Below, one piece after another: positions 17,469 through 26,488 of a stretch of 64,000 nucleotides of DNA; the stretch's first letter is position 1, and every line of letters starts with the position of its first letter. The position numbers and the translations under genes are program-made. Origin of the DNA: Muribaculaceae bacterium (GTDB taxonomy: Bacteria; Bacteroidota; Bacteroidia; Bacteroidales; Muribaculaceae); assembly GCA_023667015.1 (NCBI GenBank), contig JAMPAX010000001.1, forward strand, positions 729,151 to 793,150, in the 5' to 3' direction. Below the pieces are notes generated by a model. It was not told the DNA's origin. It was given only the letters and a program-made list of their open reading frames with translations, and made no database searches.

Positions 17469-17912
17469 ATGATTGGCAAATTTTTCCTTAGCGCGGCTTT
17501 TGTTTTGACAGCAGCTATGACTCCGGCATATGCCGAAGCCGGCAGTCCTACTGAGCCGGACAATATGGTGAAGGTGGAGACAACAATCACTGCGGTTACT
17601 GTAGCTGAACTCGATATCAGTGACAAGCGTGTATCAAAGTCCACATCATGGACTCTGAAAGCAGTGTCCCCTACATCTCTTGAGCAGCGAAAGGCCAATC
17701 TTATTGTTGAATTATGCAGAGAGGTCGAGGCCGACGTATTGGTAGACCCCCAGTTTACCTTCTCCAAGAGGATTTTTGGTGGAGGAAAACTGACCGTATC
17801 GGGTTATCCGGCACGCTACAAGAATTTTAGGACAATGTCACCACAGGAGGTGGAAGCCTTCATCACGACACCCGAATATCAGACCGGGAAAGTCGTATTC
17901 ATCAATAAATAG
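17469..17912 (+). CDS. Periplasmic protein, paralogue of the preceding lipoprotein
   Basis: A 147-residue protein with an ordinary Sec signal (MIGKFFLSAAFVLTAAMTPAYA) and no lipobox. The part EADVLVDPQFTF, then GKLTVSGYPARYKNFR, matches the preceding lipoprotein (ADVLVAPEYKY, GRPAKYKNFR), so the two arose by duplication. It has about 35 extra residues at the C-terminus (TMSPQEVEAFITTPEYQTGKV). Function unknown. One copy lipid-anchored and one soluble suggests divided localisation. A good terminator follows. Confidence 0.72.
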   Translation: MIGKFFLSAAFVLTAAMTPAYAEAGSPTEPDNMVKVETTITAVTVAELDISDKRVSKSTSWTLKAVSPTSLEQRKANLIVELCREVEADVLVDPQFTFSKRIFGGGKLTVSGYPARYKNFRTMSPQEVEAFITTPEYQTGKVVFINK

Positions 17913-17932
17913 TCCCCAACACAGAAAAAAGG

Positions 17933-17960
17933 AAGAGGAAGGTCGAAAGACTTTCCTCTT
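17933..17960 (+). terminator. Terminator after the exported pair
   Basis: A 12-bp stem with one G-T pair, GAAA tetraloop, then a T-rich tail. Starts 20 bp after the stop. Confidence 0.8.
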
Positions 17961-17965
17961 TTTAT

Positions 17966-17996
17966 TTGTCAAATTGGAAAAAAGGTATTAACTTTG
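17966..17996 (+). promoter_or_regulatory. Promoter of tRNA-Leu
   Basis: TTG (17966-17968), 20 bp, TAACTTTG (17989-17996), 10 bp before the tRNA. Consensus spacing. Confidence 0.82.
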
Positions 17997-18006
17997 TAGG
18001 CAGAAA

Positions 18007-18088
18007 GCCCCGATGGCGGAATCGGTAGACGCGCTGGTCTCAAACACCAGTGGAGCAATCCGTGCCGGTTCGACCCCGGCTCGGGGTA
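18007..18088 (+). tRNA. tRNA-Leu (anticodon CAA)
   Basis: Acceptor GCCCCGA pairs with TCGGGGT (terminal G-T), discriminator A at 18088, no encoded CCA. The anticodon stem CTGGT/ACCAG encloses CTCAAAC, giving CAA. The class II variable arm fits tRNA-Leu. A terminator hairpin follows at once. Confidence 0.95.
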
Positions 18089-18089
18089 C

Positions 18090-18122
18090 AAGAGAGGGAA
18101 GTAGAAGCTGCTTCCCTCTCTT
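18090..18122 (+). terminator. Terminator of tRNA-Leu
   Basis: Perfect 12-bp arms (18090-18101, 18111-18122) with a short T tail, directly after the tRNA. Confidence 0.8.
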
Positions 18123-18305
18123 TGTTAGTCATCCGGATGCCCGGTTTTTCATTCCTCGTGAGTTTGCAACCCAATGCAGGAAGGATAAGAAATGGTGGGA
18201 AGACTGTGTAACGGATATAATGCTGCTCTTAGCTTATTCGGATACTTTTGCATTTAGCAACGCTAATTTTTTGTTTTAACGCTAAATGTTCGATTGTATC
18301 CTTTT

Positions 18306-20426
18306 ATGAATAAGCTTATTAAATTTGTCCTACCGGATTCTTCACCAGAGGCTGTATGCTGCGATGGGCAGGTTCCCGAAGCGGAGCAATGGCTACTCCC
18401 CCCTGCGGATTCTACCGACCCTTCTAACCCTTCTTCCGGAAGTGCTGATGATTCTTACTTAGTGCCTGCGTTGGGAGAATTTGTAGGTAAGTTCCCAACA
18501 AATGCCAAGATCCTCGGTACCCACAGACATGTTGGCACCGACGATTTCAATGTCATTTTCACCCTTCCTTCAGGCCTTTATTTTCTGAAATTTAATGCAA
18601 AATCAAAGAATTTCTCTGTCGCCGTAGAGATACCGCTCGCCTCTGCTGTCTCCCCGGACAGACTTGTCATTGCCGATTCTTGCGACCGATGGATTGTCTT
18701 CATTCACAGAGAGGAAAACTCCGTAGGAGACCTCCCCGCCGGTGAGGTGCTATATTCAGTGTGGAAGCCTGATGATTCCCTTCCCGGAGGAGGTCGCTAT
18801 AGCATCCCCGCCGGCCTGCCGGAATCTTCTTATGTAGATTATTCTTTCGCGGATACTACTCTTGAGGGATATGTTGGGGTTGCCGGAAATTATCCGACAA
18901 TAGAAATATCAGTAGATTGTCCTTCCTCTATAGCGACATCTGTGCATGATTGGCTCATCGGAGCAGGCTCTATTGGTGAAGAATTCTACTCCTCTGCTTT
19001 TGAGAAAGTGCGCAGTGACATTAATGCCGCTCTGTGTGAAGAATGGCAACTTTATGTATCCTCCTGTCAAGGGTCTGACAAACACTTATTTCCGTTTAAT
19101 GTACATGCCGCCTGGGAGGTTGAAGCTCGCGGCTGTAGTCGCAAGTTTATCCTTTCGCCCTCTGCATCGCGGCTTTTGCTGGAGGATTTTTCTTCGGTAG
19201 ATATTAGGATTGATGATTTTTCAATAGCGAATGGTAATTTGCTCTTAAAGGTGCTCTTTTCAAGAAAGCCTCAACAATTGATAATAAAGACATCTTCGGT
19301 AGTATTACCCGATTATCTCAACGGTGAATTTGGGTATGTCGCAAATCAGAAATTAATCATCGACAAGTATATCGATATCTTTACAGATGATAGCGGGGAG
19401 CTATCCATCGGACCCCTTCACAGTGTCTCCACAGGGAGTGAGCGCGGAAGAGGATGGACCCTCCAGCCGAATCTCCATAAAATTTTGCAATTAAAAAGTC
19501 AGGAGGTTCCGGCACATATAAAGGAGAATTTCCAAGCTGCAGGTGGGATTAATTACAATTCCAGAATGATTCTCTATAATAGTGAGGAAATTAGGGTTTC
19601 GGAAGAGAAATTCCCACCACTGATGCAAAGTTCTTCAAGTTTTGAGGGTCAGGAATTAATTAGTATAGTTGCCTCAATGCGGGCTCTATCATCAGGACAA
19701 TTCGGTGAATTCCCACTCTATGCCTTTTGTCGAGATGGAATAAGAGCACTGACCGCCACAGAGGAGGGTGGCTTTCGTTCGGTTCAGCTTATCAGCCGTG
19801 ATCTCTTGTTGAAAGACACTCATCCGGTGTCTACTGCTAATAGTGTAGTATTCTCTACGCTTCGTGGGGTGGTGGAACTCAATGGGTCACGGACAGAAGT
19901 CATACTCGCCCCTGAAAGCCATAGAGATCTACCTCTTGTCAGAGCATGGCATTATCCTACGGAGAGCATAATTGCAGACTATGGTCAGAGTGCGATTTCA
20001 CTTTCAGAGGATGGAAAAAAGAATCTACCTCTTACTATTCCCCGAGGAACAGAGTATTTTGGGGAATGGCCATTACTTTTTGCAATGATTGGGAGTAGTG
20101 TATTCCAAGTGTTGCTATCGGAATATGTTGAAGAAGAGATTACTGCACGAAGTGGGGAAATTCTTCCAACATTGACAACACGGCCTTTCAAGTTCGGGTC
20201 TGCGATGAAGACGAAGGTACTGCGCTACCTGTCGCTGACACCGGATGGCAAGGTTGGGGGATGGATAATAGAGGGAAGCAATGACCTGCACAGATGGCAC
20301 ATCTTGGGATGCAACGAAGCGGGTCGTCCCATCGGGCCGATGCGCGGAAGTGGCTGGCGCTTCTTCCGCCTCATAATGCGAGATGTAAAGACCCTTCCCG
20401 GCGGGGTATTCGTAGTCTATTACTAA
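18306..20426 (+). CDS. Large orphan protein, possibly phage-derived
   Basis: A 706-residue protein without a signal peptide or membrane segment. I start at ATG 18306 (MNKLIKFVLP). Two stretches recall structural proteins of Bacteroidales prophages that I know only by pattern: GEFPLYAFCRDGIRAL followed by VQLISRDLLLKDTHPVST and VVFSTLRGVVELNGSR, a beta-propeller-like phrase; and a C-terminal WIIEGSNDLHRWHILG with RGSGWRFFRLIM. It is single, downstream of tRNA-Leu (a common integration site), with no phage neighbours. TACTTTTG at 18243-18250 may be its -7 box. Function is not assigned; a remnant of an integrated phage is my inference. Confidence 0.6.
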   Translation: MNKLIKFVLPDSSPEAVCCDGQVPEAEQWLLPPADSTDPSNPSSGSADDSYLVPALGEFVGKFPTNAKILGTHRHVGTDDFNVIFTLPSGLYFLKFNAKSKNFSVAVEIPLASAVSPDRLVIADSCDRWIVFIHREENSVGDLPAGEVLYSVWKPDDSLPGGGRYSIPAGLPESSYVDYSFADTTLEGYVGVAGNYPTIEISVDCPSSIATSVHDWLIGAGSIGEEFYSSAFEKVRSDINAALCEEWQLYVSSCQGSDKHLFPFNVHAAWEVEARGCSRKFILSPSASRLLLEDFSSVDIRIDDFSIANGNLLLKVLFSRKPQQLIIKTSSVVLPDYLNGEFGYVANQKLIIDKYIDIFTDDSGELSIGPLHSVSTGSERGRGWTLQPNLHKILQLKSQEVPAHIKENFQAAGGINYNSRMILYNSEEIRVSEEKFPPLMQSSSSFEGQELISIVASMRALSSGQFGEFPLYAFCRDGIRALTATEEGGFRSVQLISRDLLLKDTHPVSTANSVVFSTLRGVVELNGSRTEVILAPESHRDLPLVRAWHYPTESIIADYGQSAISLSEDGKKNLPLTIPRGTEYFGEWPLLFAMIGSSVFQVLLSEYVEEEITARSGEILPTLTTRPFKFGSAMKTKVLRYLSLTPDGKVGGWIIEGSNDLHRWHILGCNEAGRPIGPMRGSGWRFFRLIMRDVKTLPGGVFVVYY

Positions 20427-20466
20427 GAGTTAGTTTCCTAGATGCCGAAAATCATCAGCCATCAAC

Positions 20467-20500
20467 AATCAAAACACAAACGCAGGTTTGTGTTTTGATT
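20467..20500 (+). terminator. Terminator overlapping the murF-alr promoter
   Basis: Perfect 15-bp arms (20467-20481 and 20486-20500), loop GCAG, then TTCT. The right arm contains the -33 TTG of the next promoter. Confidence 0.8.
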
Positions 20501-20524
20501 TTCTAAGACTATGCACTAATTTTG
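20495..20524 (+). promoter_or_regulatory. Promoter of murF-alr
   Basis: TTG (20495-20497), 19 bp, TAATTTTG (20517-20524), about 20 bp before the ATG at 20545. Confidence 0.78.
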
Positions 20525-20544
20525 TAGTCTTAATTAAATCAGAT

Positions 20545-23037
20545 ATGACGTTAACTACTCTTCAAATCGCTGAAATATTGGGTGTCCCCATTACGGGTTG
20601 CGGCTCCCTGCGAATAGTAGAGTACCTCCTCACTGACTCAAGGTCTCTGAGTGTGCCCGATTCAACAGTTTTTTTCGCTATACCCACGGCAACGGCCAAT
20701 GGTGCTGACTATATCCCGGAGCTATACTCAAAGGGCGTCAGAATGTTTGTGGCATCCGAATTGCCGATGCACTATAAAGAATGGGAGGATGCAACTTTCT
20801 TCATCGTTGATGATGTAGTGGCTTCCCTCCAGAAGATCGCTGCATATCATCCCGATTTTCATGGTACAATAGTGGGGATTACAGGCTCGCGAGGAAAAAC
20901 TACGCTCAAGGAATGGCTCTTCCAGCTTCTTGAACCTCTCACAAATGTAGTGCGCTCTCCGCGAAGCTATAATTCAAAAATTGGGGTCCCCCTCTCTCTC
21001 TGGCAGATACAACCGGACACAGATATGGCCATTATCGAAGCCGGGATCTCCCGACAAGGAGAGATGGCTTCTTTAGCCAAATGTATCTCACCGGACATTA
21101 CCATTATAACCAACGTGGGGGAAACCCATGCTGAGGGCTTCCCGTCGATGCAGGAAAAAGCTAAGGAAAAAGCCCGGCTTGCAGCCGCCTCCTCAGTCAA
21201 AACGGTTATCTTCCCGGCCGACCAGCCTCTTGTGGCAAATGCCGTAGCGGAAATAGCCGGGGATAAACGCCTTATAGGATGGTCTGTGGCTAATCCCGAG
21301 GCGTCTCTGTTTATCCATCTCAACACTCCGAATGCGACAACAACAGTCGCAAATTATGTATATAGAAAGGAAGGTGGAGAAGTCTTGAAAGGTACTATTT
21401 ATGTGCCTTCGAATCTTGATTACGACTTGGAAAATTCCTTCAACGCTTTGTCGTTGATGCTTGAAGTGGGAATATCTCCTGAGATAATAGCAGAACGTTT
21501 TGCTAATCTTCATAAGATAGGTACTCGTTTGAATGTCAGCGAGGGCGTCAACTCATGTTCTCTGATTTTCGACAGCTATACTTCGGACTTCTCGTCGCTG
21601 CCTCCGGCTCTTGATTTCATGCGCCGACGCGCAATGCCGGGGAGGAAGCGGACGATGATTCTCAGCGAGCTCCATCATGAGTCTTCATCGTCGGAGGAGA
21701 TATATGCCAAGCTCGTACCTCTCCTGTCGCAATATGGTATCACACGATTCATAGGAGTCGGTCCGCGTCTGTCGCGCCATGCGGAACTTTTCCCTGAAAA
21801 TTCTCAGTTTTTTGAGTCTACGAAGGACTTGCTGAAAAATATGTCGACGTCTGATTTCTCCGATGAGATTATTCTCTTGAAGGGATCCCCGGAGTCAGAT
21901 TTCTCAAAGATTCTTCAGATGCTCGAGGCTAGAACACATGAGACGGTGTTGGAAGTCAATCTCGATTCCGTTGTCAAAAACTACAATTATTTTCGCTCGA
22001 ATGTTCCTTTTGGTACACGTATGATTGCAATGGTGAAAGCATCAGGCTATGGTGCCGGAAGCTATGAGATTGCCAGAACTCTCCAGGACTGCGGTGCGGC
22101 GTATCTTGCCGTGGCAGTACTTGATGAGGGTATTGATCTTCGTCGCCAAGGGATTACTATGCCGATAATGGTGATGAATCCGAAGGTGGTCAATTATAAG
22201 GCGATGTTTGCTTGGAGCTTAGAGCCGGAAGTCTATTCAATGGATATGCTAAATGATATGATTCGTGAGGCAGCCAAGGCCGATGTGCATGACTATCCGG
22301 TACATATCAAGCTCGACACGGGAATGCACCGTATGGGCTTTATCGAGGAGGAGCTTCCGGCACTGATGGATGTGATCTCATCTCAGAATAGGGTGCGGGT
22401 GTGCTCTGTTTTCTCCCATCTTGCAACTGCGGATTGCCCCGATATGGACGACTATACCTTCTTGCAGCTCTCTCGATTCAAGAAATATTCCGACTATATT
22501 ATATCACGGAGTCAAACCCCGGTACTTCGCCATATCCTCAACTCAGCCGGTATCCTTCGTTTCCCGGAGCATCATTACGATATGGTGCGTCTTGGCATAG
22601 GCCTTTATGGAGTCAATACTCTTCCACCGGAAATGGAACGCCCCTTAGCAACTGTCAGCACTCTGCGCACAGTAATCATAGCAATCCGCGAATATAAAGC
22701 CGGAGAGACTATCGGCTACGGGCGCCGCGGTGTGCTGGAGCGAGATTCGCGAGTAGCTACTATCCCTATAGGATATGCCGACGGGATGAATCGCCATTTT
22801 GGGCGCGGTGCAATAAAGGTGAAGGTCAACGGCGTTGACGCCCCTACTGTCGGCAATATCTGTATGGATGCTTGTATGATTGACGTTACCGGCATTGACT
22901 GCAAGGAGGGTGATCCGGTAGAAATCTTCGGCCCTCATGCCGACGTCCACCGACTCGCGGAATTGTTAGACACAATCCCATATGAGATTCTGACCTCCGT
23001 CTCGCCTCGCGTCAAGAGGGTCTATTATCGTGAGTAA
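20545..23037 (+). CDS. Fused MurF ligase and alanine racemase
   Basis: An 830-residue bifunctional cell-wall enzyme typical of Bacteroidetes. Residues ~1-470 are UDP-MurNAc-tripeptide:D-Ala-D-Ala ligase with the ATP loop GITGSRGKTTLKEWLF, SPRSYNSKIGVPLSLW and a Mur C-terminal domain. The rest is PLP-dependent alanine racemase, opening LEVNLDSVVKNYNYFRS, with the PLP lysine in MVKASGYGAG and a later VRLGIGLYGV. The fusion joins the making of D-alanine to its ligation step. I start at MTLTTLQIAEIL; upstream codons of the open frame run through the terminator. The 3' end overlaps ispG tail to tail by 26 bp. Confidence 0.95.
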   Translation: MTLTTLQIAEILGVPITGCGSLRIVEYLLTDSRSLSVPDSTVFFAIPTATANGADYIPELYSKGVRMFVASELPMHYKEWEDATFFIVDDVVASLQKIAAYHPDFHGTIVGITGSRGKTTLKEWLFQLLEPLTNVVRSPRSYNSKIGVPLSLWQIQPDTDMAIIEAGISRQGEMASLAKCISPDITIITNVGETHAEGFPSMQEKAKEKARLAAASSVKTVIFPADQPLVANAVAEIAGDKRLIGWSVANPEASLFIHLNTPNATTTVANYVYRKEGGEVLKGTIYVPSNLDYDLENSFNALSLMLEVGISPEIIAERFANLHKIGTRLNVSEGVNSCSLIFDSYTSDFSSLPPALDFMRRRAMPGRKRTMILSELHHESSSSEEIYAKLVPLLSQYGITRFIGVGPRLSRHAELFPENSQFFESTKDLLKNMSTSDFSDEIILLKGSPESDFSKILQMLEARTHETVLEVNLDSVVKNYNYFRSNVPFGTRMIAMVKASGYGAGSYEIARTLQDCGAAYLAVAVLDEGIDLRRQGITMPIMVMNPKVVNYKAMFAWSLEPEVYSMDMLNDMIREAAKADVHDYPVHIKLDTGMHRMGFIEEELPALMDVISSQNRVRVCSVFSHLATADCPDMDDYTFLQLSRFKKYSDYIISRSQTPVLRHILNSAGILRFPEHHYDMVRLGIGLYGVNTLPPEMERPLATVSTLRTVIIAIREYKAGETIGYGRRGVLERDSRVATIPIGYADGMNRHFGRGAIKVKVNGVDAPTVGNICMDACMIDVTGIDCKEGDPVEIFGPHADVHRLAELLDTIPYEILTSVSPRVKRVYYRE

Positions 23038-24658
23038 TCAGCTCTAACAATGCCGGAAGAGCCTCCTCTGTGGGGATGTTCTTAATCATTAGAGTCTTAC
23101 CCTTATAGAGGCTAACTCTGCCCGGTCCGGCTCCTACATAGCCGTAGTCGGCATCGGCCATCTCTCCGGGTCCATTGACGATACATCCCATCACTCCTAT
23201 CTTCAGCCCCTTGAGATGCGATGTTGCTTCCTTCACTTCCTTCAGTGTTTTCTGCAAGTCGAAGAGGGTGCGTCCACAACTCGGACAGGAGATATATTCA
23301 GTGCGGCTGATGCGGAGTCTGACGGCTTGAAGCAGTCCCAATGAGATACTCTGAGTCTTCTCTGCCGAAAGTCCGGGTGTGTCGAGCCAGATACCATTGG
23401 CATAGCCATTGAGCAATAGCACCCCAAAGTCTACTCCGGCTTTTATCTCTATATCGTCAGCATCGTTGCCGTCATAGTTTAGACGTACTATAATCGGATT
23501 CTTGCCTCCTGCTGCTACATAGCGCTCTGTCCATGAGGCTATCTCTGCAGGGGCGTTGACATGCTTTGAGGTCAAGATAATAGGTTTCTTATCTTCAAAA
23601 TTAATAGGCTCAGATGAGGCATCGATATAATGCACTTCATTGGCAGTAAGATTATCGGCAGAGATATCTGTGCCCACTACCATCGGCAGTCTGTCGCTGC
23701 TGACTTCCCAGCTTTCCGGGAAGGGGAGGGCTTGGTCTCGTATGGGATATTGAGCCTTAAATTCCGGCTCAACTATCGGCGCGTGGCCTTCGCGTGAGAC
23801 TATGTAGTCGCGGAGTTGGCGAGCCACCGGTATTTCATTCTCCGGATCTTCACTGAGGGACACGCGTATCGTATCCCCCAGTCCGTCAAGGAGGAGCGTG
23901 CCAATACCTACGGAGCTTTTTACCCTTCCGTCTTCGCCATCCCCGGCTTCGGTGACCCCGAGATGCAACGGATACGTCATCCCCTCTTTCTGCATAGATT
24001 CTGCCAAGAGTCGGACTGTTTGTACCATAACCACTACGTTTGAGGCCTTGATGGAAATGACGATGTCGTGGAAATCAACTTCGCGACTTATACGCAGATA
24101 TTCCATGACACTCTCTACCATCCCCTCCGGTGTGTCGCCATAGCGGCTCATTATGCGATCGGATAGAGAGCCATGGTTCACCCCCAGCCTCACGGCTGTA
24201 GAGTGCTTGCGACAAATATCCAAAAAAGGTATAAAAGCTCCGCGAATTCTTTCTATCTCCTCTTGGTATTGCTCATCGGTATATTCCAGGTGTTTAAATA
24301 CTCTACCGGGGTCTGCAAAATTGCCGGGATTGATTCTTACCTTCCGGCAAGTTTCGGCAGCTCTCAAGGCGGCTTTTGGATTGAAGTGCACGTCGGCAAC
24401 GAGCGGCACATGGCAGCCCAACTCTCGCAGACGCTTGCCGATGGCTTCCATATTGCTCGCTTCGCGTTCCCCTTGGGTAGTAAGTCTGACTATTTCTCCT
24501 CCGGCGTTGGCTATACGCAGTGCTTGCTGAGAACTCTGCTCCGTGTCTAGCGTAGAGGTGTTGGTCATAGATTGAAGCCGAATCGGATTGTTGCCCCCGA
24601 TTCCGATATTGCCGACTCTTACGGCATGTGTCGGCCGCCTGTTGTAATTGAATTCCAT
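23012..24658 (-). CDS. ispG: 4-hydroxy-3-methylbut-2-enyl diphosphate synthase
   Basis: A 548-residue Fe-S enzyme of the MEP isoprenoid pathway. The TIM-barrel starts RPTHAVRVGNIGIGGNNPIRLQ-like (first residues split by the signature SMTNTSTLDTE). The cluster-binding region has CPSCGRTLFDLQ and GVMGCIVNGPGEMADADYG. Compared with the ~370-residue E. coli form it has the large middle insertion known from Bacteroidetes and plants, here on the short side. It converges on murF-alr with a 26-bp overlap, so transcripts from both sides would be antisense at their ends. Confidence 0.95.
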   Translation of the reverse strand: MEFNYNRRPTHAVRVGNIGIGGNNPIRLQSMTNTSTLDTEQSSQQALRIANAGGEIVRLTTQGEREASNMEAIGKRLRELGCHVPLVADVHFNPKAALRAAETCRKVRINPGNFADPGRVFKHLEYTDEQYQEEIERIRGAFIPFLDICRKHSTAVRLGVNHGSLSDRIMSRYGDTPEGMVESVMEYLRISREVDFHDIVISIKASNVVVMVQTVRLLAESMQKEGMTYPLHLGVTEAGDGEDGRVKSSVGIGTLLLDGLGDTIRVSLSEDPENEIPVARQLRDYIVSREGHAPIVEPEFKAQYPIRDQALPFPESWEVSSDRLPMVVGTDISADNLTANEVHYIDASSEPINFEDKKPIILTSKHVNAPAEIASWTERYVAAGGKNPIIVRLNYDGNDADDIEIKAGVDFGVLLLNGYANGIWLDTPGLSAEKTQSISLGLLQAVRLRISRTEYISCPSCGRTLFDLQKTLKEVKEATSHLKGLKIGVMGCIVNGPGEMADADYGYVGAGPGRVSLYKGKTLMIKNIPTEEALPALLELITHDNRPS

Positions 24659-24681
24659 TTTATGAGAAGGGGTCTTGTGTC

Positions 24682-24710
24682 TGACGCACGAGACGTGCGT
24701 CCCTACGTTC
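24682..24710. repeat. REP-like palindrome, family A copy 1
   Basis: GACGCACG and CGTGCGTC form a small hairpin. The flanking CCCTACGTTCTGATTA matches the flank of the copy at 63441-63527. Lies in the gap between two minus-strand genes. Confidence 0.65.
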
Positions 24711-24716
24711 TGATTA

Positions 24717-25538
24717 TTAGCCGATATAATTCATTAGAAGGAAGACGCTCAGAAAGCCTGTTGTGTAGCCGGCAAGTACCTGCATCAGAGTATGCCTGCC
24801 GAGCCATATACGCGCTGAGCCGAGGAGACCGCTGACTACTATGGCAGTAGTGAGCCACATCCCTAAGTTGACATCGGGTGCTAAATGGTCTTTGATTTCA
24901 ATAAGCATTGCCACAACTCCGGCTACCGCCGCTGCGTGGGCCGATATTTTCCATCGAAAATTGATTGACATATTGACTACGGCTGCAAGAGCTGCTCCGC
25001 AGTAGAACATCGTGACCCATATGGGGGCACCTTTGTAATGGAAGAAGTAGGCAGTTCCGGCATAGCTGACTATCATTATTAGATAGGGGATAAACCTCTC
25101 TTGCCTCCCGTTCAGCCCGATATCCTGAATCATTTTCATGGACTTGAGAAGCAGTACGAGTCCCATGGGAAGGAGTGCTGTAAATCCGAATACGATAAGT
25201 GTAAACATGACCTTTGTAGAGTGGCTCACACTGTAGAGGCTACTGAGATTAAACAGTATCATAGTGGCATAGACGCTGACAAGCATTGGTACCAATACCC
25301 ACGACAGAATATTGGCCAGCCTACTGATAGCCTTCTCTTCCGGAGTATTATACTCCTCTACCTCTTCAACAGACGATGGCGCCCTTAAAGACTTTCCATT
25401 AGCCGGGTCTTCTGCAGAGTTCTCCGATGAACCCTCGTTTGTGATAGTAGTGGAAGTATTTTTTTCCACAATGTCATCTTCAGGGGCGTCATTATGACCC
25501 GGGGTGTAGGGATAGTAGTCGCTTGTGTCAATCTTCAT
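24717..25538 (-). CDS. PAP2-superfamily-like membrane protein
   Basis: A 273-residue protein. Residues 1-70 are soluble, acidic and Ser/Thr/Pro-rich; the rest holds about six hydrophobic segments. The end carries a PAP2-like signature: KISAHAAAVAGVV in place of the PSGH motif and SARIWLGRHTLMQVLAG in place of SR-x5-H-x3-D, with Gln where the catalytic Asp is usual. Family members dephosphorylate lipid phosphates, but activity here is doubtful. Its start overlaps the stop of the RluA gene by 4 bp (ATGA), so they are coupled. A variant lipid phosphatase or a carrier-lipid protein is possible. Confidence 0.65.
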   Translation of the reverse strand: MKIDTSDYYPYTPGHNDAPEDDIVEKNTSTTITNEGSSENSAEDPANGKSLRAPSSVEEVEEYNTPEEKAISRLANILSWVLVPMLVSVYATMILFNLSSLYSVSHSTKVMFTLIVFGFTALLPMGLVLLLKSMKMIQDIGLNGRQERFIPYLIMIVSYAGTAYFFHYKGAPIWVTMFYCGAALAAVVNMSINFRWKISAHAAAVAGVVAMLIEIKDHLAPDVNLGMWLTTAIVVSGLLGSARIWLGRHTLMQVLAGYTTGFLSVFLLMNYIG

Positions 25539-26488
25539 TTTTTGTTATTTTTTGAGAGGAGCCCTTTATGAGACTTGTTCTGAGACTTGCTTTTTAATAA
25601 GCAGCTGAACCGTGACGGCACCGGCAGGGAAAATTGCATCAATCGTTTCGTAATGGGATGGGCAAAGTTCAGAGTGCGTGCATGCAGAGCCAGACGCCGT
25701 ATGGGGCTGGCTGAGGCTCCATACTTTCGATCGCCAACTATAGGATGTCCCATATCTTTAGCATGGACACGTATCTGGTTCTTTCTCCCCGTGTCGAGTT
25801 CAAATTCTACCAATGAGTAGCCACTGCCGCGACTGAGTACGAAATAGCGGGTAGTAGCCGTCTTTCCCCGCAGAGGATCCGGAGATGAATAGACCTCAAA
25901 TTGAGATGTCTCTGAGAGATTACTGCGCACTATGCCGTTGGTCTCTCTCATAATACCTTCGCATACGGCTACATAGCGACGGTCGAGCACCATATTATTC
26001 CAGTTATGCTGCATAGCGGTCTGGGCTTCCATACTCTTGGCAAACATCATCAGCCCGGAGGTAGCACGGTCGAGCCTGTGGACCACGAATATCTTGTTGG
26101 CCGGATTCTGACTCTTTACGTATTCCTTGAGAATGTCGTAAGCAGTCTCCTCCTTCTTGGCAGAGCCGGTGCCCACCGATAGCAGTCCATAACCCTTGTT
26201 GACTACGATGATATCGTCATCTTCGTAAACAATATCCAGACGTGGATGGCGAAATTCTGTGAATGGACGCGTACGGTTGAACTCAACCGTATCGCCCGGT
26301 GCTACACTGTAGTCAAACTGCGTTGTCCGAACGCCGGCAACGCGAAAATGGCCATGTTTAAGCCAAGCCTTTATATCTGTACGGTTGGACTGCGGCAGGT
26401 GCTCTCTGATGAATTCCATCAGTGGTCGGCTCTCAGAGGCAGAGTTAATCCAGCCCGTGATTTTGTCTTCTTTAAAATGTCGATTCAT
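25535..26488 (-). CDS. RluA-family pseudouridine synthase
   Basis: A 317-residue RNA modifying enzyme converting uridine to pseudouridine in rRNA or tRNA. It has an N-terminal S4-like RNA-binding domain (LPQSNRTDIKAWLKHGHFRVAG) and the catalytic motif VHRLDRATSGLMMFAKS with the active Asp in HRLDR, then GRKNQIRVHAKDMGHPIVGD. The target site cannot be told among RluA/C/D types. It ends with a basic Ser/Lys/Asn-rich tail. The next gene starts within its stop codon. Confidence 0.92.
   Translation of the reverse strand: MNRHFKEDKITGWINSASESRPLMEFIREHLPQSNRTDIKAWLKHGHFRVAGVRTTQFDYSVAPGDTVEFNRTRPFTEFRHPRLDIVYEDDDIIVVNKGYGLLSVGTGSAKKEETAYDILKEYVKSQNPANKIFVVHRLDRATSGLMMFAKSMEAQTAMQHNWNNMVLDRRYVAVCEGIMRETNGIVRSNLSETSQFEVYSSPDPLRGKTATTRYFVLSRGSGYSLVEFELDTGRKNQIRVHAKDMGHPIVGDRKYGASASPIRRLALHARTLNFAHPITKRLMQFSLPVPSRFSCLLKSKSQNKSHKGLLSKNNKK

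Noticed and set aside
18013-18279. Open frame running through tRNA-Leu
   Set aside because: Its first half is the tRNA and terminator, so it cannot be a sensible protein gene.
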